From positions 1 through 9,736 of the forward strand of contig CAYLMH010000047.1 in NCBI GenBank assembly GCA_964385055.1: a stretch of 9,736 nt of DNA, written 5' to 3'. Positions within the stretch are counted from its first letter, which is position 1, and each line of letters opens with the position of its first letter. The notes beneath the pieces are model-generated. The model ran no database searches, had not been told where the DNA came from, and saw only the letters and a list, made by a program, of their open reading frames with translations. The position numbers and the translations under genes are program-made. Source of the stretch: JACRPI01 sp964385055 (lineage in GTDB: Archaea; Nanobdellota; Nanobdellia; Woesearchaeales; DSVV01). Shown one piece after another: positions 5,839 through 9,736 of the stretch.

Positions 5839-6474
5839 TTATCCAGCGATTGCGAAAAGTGCTTCATAGAGCTGATCGACATTTGTTCCATTTTTTGCAC
5901 TTATTGAGACAATATCATATTGTGGGAACGCAGCTTCAATTCTCTTGACATCTGACTTCTTCAAATCAACTTTATTTGCCACGACGAGAACAGGAATGTT
6001 TCTTGCCTGAAGGTTCCCAATAATGGTGATATTTACTTGCGTATATGGGTCTTGCGTTGCGTCTAGGACAACGATGACTAAATCCATTTCATCGAGCCAC
6101 TTGATCGATTCAATAACTCCTTTGGTCGCTTCTTTCGCGCGTTCTTTTGCTTCTTTTGTCTTTAAACCAGACTTCATGAAATCTTCATAATCAACTTTTG
6201 TCGCGATTCCTGGCGTATCGACAAGGCTAAAGGTGAGCTCATTGTCGTCTTTACTTTTTATCGTGACTTGTTCTTTGAGTTGGATTTCTCGTGTTTCGTG
6301 CGCTATTGGGGAAACTGTTCCTAATTCTTCTCCAAGCCAATCTTGGCAAATTCTGTTTGCTAATGTTGTTTTGCCTGCGTTTGGCGGACCATAGAGTCCG
6401 ATTTTCCACTGCTTTTTCTTGCGGAAGATGTCTCTAAAGACCTTTTTTATGAAATCATGGATATATTGAAACAT
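5839..6474 (-). CDS. arvA: ArvA/OapA Ras-superfamily small GTPase
   Basis: A 211-residue small GTPase of the Era/Ras-like archaeal ArvA (OapA) family. Motifs in order are P-loop GPPNAGKTT (29-37), HETRE in the switch I area (59-63), DTPG (86-89), NKVD (167-170) and SAK (192-194); all five G motifs are intact. The first 25 residues form a basic amphipathic helix (MFQYIHDFIKKVFRDIF), which could place the protein on the inner membrane surface. In Haloferax volcanii the homologue drives extracellular vesicle formation with ArvB and ArvC; in haloarchaea the genes were first named for being near a replication origin. A GTG at 6516 would add 14 residues, but the TATA box at 6497-6505 lies between it and ATG 6474, so 6474 is the likely start of a leaderless mRNA. 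It is the first gene of arvABC. Confidence 0.92.
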   Translation of the reverse strand: MFQYIHDFIKKVFRDIFRKKKQWKIGLYGPPNAGKTTLANRICQDWLGEELGTVSPIAHETREIQLKEQVTIKSKDDNELTFSLVDTPGIATKVDYEDFMKSGLKTKEAKERAKEATKGVIESIKWLDEMDLVIVVLDATQDPYTQVNITIIGNLQARNIPVLVVANKVDLKKSDVKRIEAAFPQYDIVSISAKNGTNVDQLYEALFAIAG

Positions 6475-6496
6475 GTGTTTTTTACGTTTGGCGTGG

Positions 6497-6505
6497 TTTA
6501 AATAA
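6497..6505 (-). promoter_or_regulatory. TATA box of the arvABC operon
   Basis: The minus strand reads TTATTTAAA, preceded by CACAAA as a possible BRE. The centre is 27 nt before ATG 6474, so the operon mRNA should start at the arvA start codon. No Shine-Dalgarno precedes that ATG. Confidence 0.65.
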
Positions 6506-6565
6506 TTTGTGCTCACGCAAAGGTGTTTTTAGAAGGAAGTTGTTGTGGGGTGGGAGTGAATTTTC

Positions 6566-7018
6566 TCAAAATCGTTGTAAGATTCTTTCTAAATCTGCTC
6601 GTGGATCACCATTCGCAGTGATAAAGTCTTGCATTCCTGCGGTAAGAAGTTGTTCTCGTGCAATCTCTTCTTCTTCTTTGTCATATACTCTAAACCCTAT
6701 AATTGGAATATCGCTGTTAACTCCTTGTTTTACTTTTCTTATAAAATAAGCGGGAACTTCCCACCATCGTGTTTGATCCTTCCATTTTCTTTCTAAAATT
6801 TCTTGAATTTCTGGATCTTCTTCCACATCAAGTAATTCTGGTACATCTGTGCCTCTCATAAAAGGAGTTCTTGGATTCAGAATAATTCCATCGTATCTTG
6901 TTTCTCTCATTGCATAGAATCCTCCTGCTAAATATGTTCTTATATCTACACACAGTTCATCACGAGGAGTATAAATGCTTTGTACTCTATTCCCTTCTAT
7001 CCAAAGTACCTTCTTCAT
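6566..7018 (-). CDS. Receiver-like (CheY-fold) protein lacking the phospho-acceptor aspartate
   Basis: A 150-residue single-domain protein resembling a response-regulator receiver. It begins with a beta strand KKVLWIEGN (2-10), where the acidic pair of real receivers is reduced to Glu8. The strand-3 motif is YDGIILNPRTP (42-52), so Asn48 replaces the aspartate that is normally phosphorylated. A charged insertion spans about 60-98, then strand 4 is IPIIGF, followed by a helix AREQLLTAGMQDFI and a terminal helix LERILQRF. The Thr/Lys switch residues are not clearly kept (FRVYD, FITANGD). It is therefore probably a phosphorylation-independent pseudo-receiver, perhaps a protein-interaction module; it has no output domain. 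An upstream in-frame TTG at 7102 adds 28 residues, but ATG 7018 fits the fold start and the weak TATA element 26 nt upstream. It lies between a DNA-binding gene and arvA, all on one strand. Confidence 0.72.
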   Translation of the reverse strand: MKKVLWIEGNRVQSIYTPRDELCVDIRTYLAGGFYAMRETRYDGIILNPRTPFMRGTDVPELLDVEEDPEIQEILERKWKDQTRWWEVPAYFIRKVKQGVNSDIPIIGFRVYDKEEEEIAREQLLTAGMQDFITANGDPRADLERILQRF

Positions 7019-7040
7019 TTTGGAAAGAAGCCATTTTTGC

Positions 7041-7048
7041 TTTAAGAA
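7041..7048 (-). promoter_or_regulatory. Weak TATA-like element before the receiver-like gene
   Basis: The minus strand reads TTCTTAAA with its centre 26.5 nt before ATG 7018, the same geometry as the stronger boxes in this window. The match to a TATA consensus is imperfect, so read-through from the upstream gene is also possible. Confidence 0.35.
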
Positions 7049-7102
7049 GCTTATGACGGAAATGGGTGTTTTGAGGTATTTTCTTTGTAGAACATTCTTC
7101 AA

Positions 7103-7741
7103 TTACTGCTTTTTTGCCTTTCTTCTCAAATCTCTATAATAATTAGAGACACTCTTTCCAGTACGCACATCTCCTTCATGAAATCTGTTGTTTATTTCAG
7201 CAGCAATGCGTTCATAATCTGGCGTGTTAGAAGTTTTTCTATACTCTTGACTTTCTGTTAATTCGTGTAATGTTGCTCTTTCTTCAGCACTCCATGGCAC
7301 TTGTCCTCTTCCTTTAATCAACGCTTCAAGCGGAGCCCCATACATTTCCTGCCTTTTTTCCCATCCTTCTCGAGCACGTCGTTTACATTCTTCACTCTCA
7401 AAACCACCAACTGTAATCTCTAAATTTCTTCTCTGTCTTGCAATTCTGAGTTCTGCTAATTCTCTTTCTGGAATAAGAAGCGAAAGCGCGTAACTTACTG
7501 CATGGCGCGCTACTTCTTTTGAATGTGTAGGTGAAATGTACATCTCTGCAATCTCTTCTACTTTCCTATATTGATCGAAATTTCTATATAATTCTGCAAT
7601 TTCTGGATTCTGCTTTGCGAGTTCTACTCCTAACTTTCTCTGTAATTCCATCGCTCTTCTTTGCTCATCAGTTTCCCCTGCATAATACGCTCCATCGGGG
7701 ATTCCTGCTCGCGCAGACCGTAAATCCTGTGCATTAACCAT
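7103..7741 (-). CDS. Predicted DNA-binding protein with SANT/Myb-like C-terminus
   Basis: A 212-residue, highly charged, all-helical soluble protein. The N-terminal part (about 20-60) is a Glu/Arg-rich helix. A second helical region (60-98) with KVEEIAEMYI, SKEVARHAVSYAL and LIPERELAEL looks like a conserved helical domain. RAREGWEKR (122-130) then leads to a C-terminal domain (148-208) with the SANT/Myb pattern: VPWSAEE with Trp150, DYERIAAEIN with Tyr176 in the place of the second aromatic, and NYYRDLRRK with Tyr201 as the third. The aromatic spacing (26 and 25 residues) is longer than in a standard Myb repeat. The basic tail supports nucleic-acid binding. Function is unknown; a regulator of the neighbouring genes or a chromatin-like protein are options. 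ATG 7741 is supported by a strong TATA box 27 nt upstream. Confidence 0.68.
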   Translation of the reverse strand: MVNAQDLRSARAGIPDGAYYAGETDEQRRAMELQRKLGVELAKQNPEIAELYRNFDQYRKVEEIAEMYISPTHSKEVARHAVSYALSLLIPERELAELRIARQRRNLEITVGGFESEECKRRAREGWEKRQEMYGAPLEALIKGRGQVPWSAEERATLHELTESQEYRKTSNTPDYERIAAEINNRFHEGDVRTGKSVSNYYRDLRRKAKKQ

Positions 7742-7764
7742 TTTCTTAAAGAACCAGAAAATGA

Positions 7765-7772
7765 TTTATAAA
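7765..7772 (-). promoter_or_regulatory. TATA box of the SANT-like gene
   Basis: TTTATAAA, a perfect archaeal TATA core, is centred 27.5 nt before ATG 7741. It starts six bases after the valS stop codon, so the upstream promoter part overlaps the end of valS. This shows that the SANT-like gene has its own leaderless transcript and is not just carried by valS read-through. Confidence 0.68.
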
Positions 7773-7778
7773 CTATAC

Positions 7779-9736
7779 TCAGAATTCTACTTTAATCTTC
7801 ATTTCAGCACTCACTTCTCTCTCGCCTTTTCCAAACACAATCTTCTGCGAAATTGTCGTTGCTGCAAGATCATCAAACGCCGCTTCAAGTAATTTATGTT
7901 GCTCTTTTGGACATTCGATAATGAGTTGTTTAATTGGTTCTTTGAGCGATACATTCTTCTCTGATTTGACTTTACGCACTGCGCTGATGATCGAAACAAC
8001 CATATCTCCAATCTTTTCATCTTCTTCATTGATCGCTTTCAGATCTGCGGTTGGCCAGCTGCTGTTATGGATGCTCTTGCACTTTTCTTTTTTCGCAAAG
8101 TATTCCTGATACACTGCTTCTGTAATGTGAGGCATAATCGGCGCCATCAGTTTCAAGACGGTGATAATTCCTGTATACACGCCATACTGCGCTGCTTGCC
8201 TTGCAGCTTTTCCGCGTTTGTCTGGATTATAGATTCTGTCCTTGACAATCTCAAGATAATAATCACAGAATTCTTTCCAGAAAAATTGCTCTGTCTTTGC
8301 TCGTGTTTTGGAGTATTCATACTCTTCAAACGCATCTGTCGCTTCGACAATCATTCTATTTAACTTCGCGAGCATCCAGCGGTCCATTGGCAAGAGTTTT
8401 TTCTTGTCCACCTTTTCAGGTTTGAAATCCTGCACATGCATCAACGAGAAAATAGACGCGTTCCACAATTTGGTGATCATCTTTTTTCCTGTGATCAAAT
8501 CCTTTTCCATAAACGGCAGATCATCTCCTAACTTTGATCCTGCTGCCCAGAATCGCAGCGCGTCCGCGCCATACTTGCTGATCACTTCTTGCGGTTCCAC
8601 AACATTGCCTTTTGATTTACTCATTTTTTTGCCATGCGGATCTAACGCGTGGCCTGCGATCATGATCTCATTCCATGGATTCTTGTTTTCGCTTAACCTA
8701 CTTTTGACGACGGTGTTAAAAAGCCAGAACGTGATAATGTCATGCGCCTGCGGACGCAAAGACATAGGGAATAATTTTGAATACAGTTCTTTGTAGTCTT
8801 TTCTTTTTTTGAAGAGTTGGATCGCAAGCTGCGGGGTTAATGAGGATGTTGCCCACGTGTCAAGAACATCTTGTTCTGGAGTGAATTCTTTTGAACCGCA
8901 TGTGCAGGCTTTTTTTGGTTTGTCAACGAGCGGATCAACAGGGAGTTGTTTTTCATCTGCAATCATTACTTCTCCACATTTTTTACAATACCACACAGGG
9001 AATGGAACGCCAAAAAATCGTTGTCTGCTAATACACCAATCCCATTGCAGTCCTTTAATCCAGTTTTCGTAGCGGACACGCATATGTTCTGGATACCATT
9101 TCATTTCTTTTCCTGCCGCAAGGAATGTTTCTTTCAAATCAAGATACTTAATGAACCATTGCTTTGTATTGAGAATTTCCACATTTGTCTGACAGCGTTC
9201 GTGCACATTGACCGCATGCTTGATTTTTGTTTGTTTGACCAGATAATTATGAAGCTTGAGTTTTTCGATAATTTTTGTTCGTGCTTCAAGTATTTTTAAT
9301 CCTGCGAACTCTCCTGCTTTTTCTGTCATGAACCCTGCTTCGCTGATTGATTGGATGAGCGGAAGATTGTGCGCTTTATACCACTCAATGTCTGTTTGGT
9401 CTCCAAACGTACAGCACATCACCGCTCCTGTTCCTTTTTCTGGATTGACGCGCTTGTCTGCGAGAATCGTCACTATTTGATTGAAGAGCGGCACTTTTGC
9501 TTTCTTGCCGACAATGTTCATGTATCGCTTATCTTCAGGGTGGACAAAAATCGCGACACAGCTTGGTAATAATTCTGGTCTTGTTGTTGCAATTAACAAG
9601 TCAAACTCTTTGTTGCTGTCCTGGATCTTGAAAATAATGTCGTTGAAAAAGCTGTCCTGCTCGACGTCTTCTAATTCTACTTGCGCGATTGCTGTTTGAC
9701 ATGCTGTGCACCACATTGTTGGCGCTTCTTTTTGAT
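7779..9736 (-). CDS. valS: Valyl-tRNA synthetase, N-terminal part outside window
   Basis: This class Ia synthetase charges tRNA-Val with valine in the cytoplasm. The frame is open to the right window edge, so the roughly 200 N-terminal residues with the HIGH signature are not seen. Visible parts in order are: PTMWCTACQTAIAQVE, typical of the ValRS CP1 region; the editing domain with ATTRPE (9573-9590), GTGAVM and the Asp of TDIEWYK (near 9391), which removes mischarged threonine; a zinc knuckle WYCKKC ... CTCGS; DVLDTWATSSLTP; the KMSKS loop (8613-8627); then the helical anticodon-binding domain to the C-terminus. The protein stops at KVEF without the long coiled-coil arm of bacterial ValRS, as in archaeal enzymes. 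All visible catalytic and editing residues look intact, so it should be functional. Confidence 0.96.
   Translation of the reverse strand, partial: QKEAPTMWCTACQTAIAQVELEDVEQDSFFNDIIFKIQDSNKEFDLLIATTRPELLPSCVAIFVHPEDKRYMNIVGKKAKVPLFNQIVTILADKRVNPEKGTGAVMCCTFGDQTDIEWYKAHNLPLIQSISEAGFMTEKAGEFAGLKILEARTKIIEKLKLHNYLVKQTKIKHAVNVHERCQTNVEILNTKQWFIKYLDLKETFLAAGKEMKWYPEHMRVRYENWIKGLQWDWCISRQRFFGVPFPVWYCKKCGEVMIADEKQLPVDPLVDKPKKACTCGSKEFTPEQDVLDTWATSSLTPQLAIQLFKKRKDYKELYSKLFPMSLRPQAHDIITFWLFNTVVKSRLSENKNPWNEIMIAGHALDPHGKKMSKSKGNVVEPQEVISKYGADALRFWAAGSKLGDDLPFMEKDLITGKKMITKLWNASIFSLMHVQDFKPEKVDKKKLLPMDRWMLAKLNRMIVEATDAFEEYEYSKTRAKTEQFFWKEFCDYYLEIVKDRIYNPDKRGKAARQAAQYGVYTGIITVLKLMAPIMPHITEAVYQEYFAKKEKCKSIHNSSWPTADLKAINEEDEKIGDMVVSIISAVRKVKSEKNVSLKEPIKQLIIECPKEQHKLLEAAFDDLAATTISQKIVFGKGEREVSAEMKIKVEF

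Noticed and set aside
5839..6516. Origin of replication near the arv/oap genes, as in haloarchaea
   Set aside because: No origin recognition boxes, AT-rich unwinding element or Orc1/Cdc6 gene is visible in the window.
7019..7102. N-terminal extension of the receiver-like protein from TTG 7102
   Set aside because: The first 28 residues precede beta strand 1 of the fold and a weak TATA element lies within the stretch; ATG 7018 is preferred.
8308..8796. Open frame of 162 codons on the plus strand inside valS
   Set aside because: valS is intact on the minus strand across this stretch with the KMSKS motif; the plus-strand frame has no recognisable content.
1..9736. tRNA, rRNA, CRISPR array, insertion sequence or long repeats
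   Set aside because: No cloverleaf-like segments, regularly spaced repeats, transposase motifs or terminal inverted repeats were seen, and the longest gap between genes is about 100 bases.

Overview
The window reads as AT-rich archaeal chromosome, most likely from a DPANN-type (Woesearchaeota/Pacearchaeota-like) lineage. The reasons are a complete ArvA-ArvB-ArvC (Oap) gene set, an archaeal-clade Obg-like GTPase with NKxD and TGS, an archaeal-style valyl-tRNA synthetase without the bacterial C-terminal coiled coil, and TATA boxes placed about 27 nt upstream of many start codons (leaderless mRNAs). The exact lineage is an inference; no rRNA or tRNA gene is present to fix it. Genes are tightly packed and no gap exceeds 300 bases.

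Left part (1-2573, plus strand): the end of a small two-helix membrane protein, an alpha/beta hydrolase with an intact Ser-Asp-His set, and a YchF/Ygr210-type Obg-family GTPase that ends at a T8 terminator. Middle (2581-5055): two divergently transcribed predicted lipoproteins sharing a 99-bp promoter region. One (minus) resembles a divergent polysaccharide deacetylase (NodB fold); the other (plus) resembles an alpha/beta hydrolase with an altered nucleophile elbow. Both carry an EF-hand-like calcium loop. They look like cell-surface enzymes acting on glycans or esters.

Right part (5048-9736, all minus strand): in transcription order, a 5'-truncated valS, a predicted DNA-binding protein with a SANT/Myb-like C-terminus, a receiver-like protein that lacks the phosphorylatable aspartate, then the operon arvA-arvB-arvC. 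In haloarchaea this operon encodes the small GTPase that drives extracellular vesicle formation, together with its two partner proteins; the genes were earlier called oapABC. arvC meets the plus-strand lipoprotein gene tail to tail with an 8-base overlap.

The most interesting items are the arvABC operon in a DPANN-like genome, the uniform leaderless promoter geometry (which also corrects the arvA start), the lipoprotein pair, and the degenerate receiver / SANT-like pair beside the arv genes. No mobile element, CRISPR array, tRNA or rRNA was recognised.
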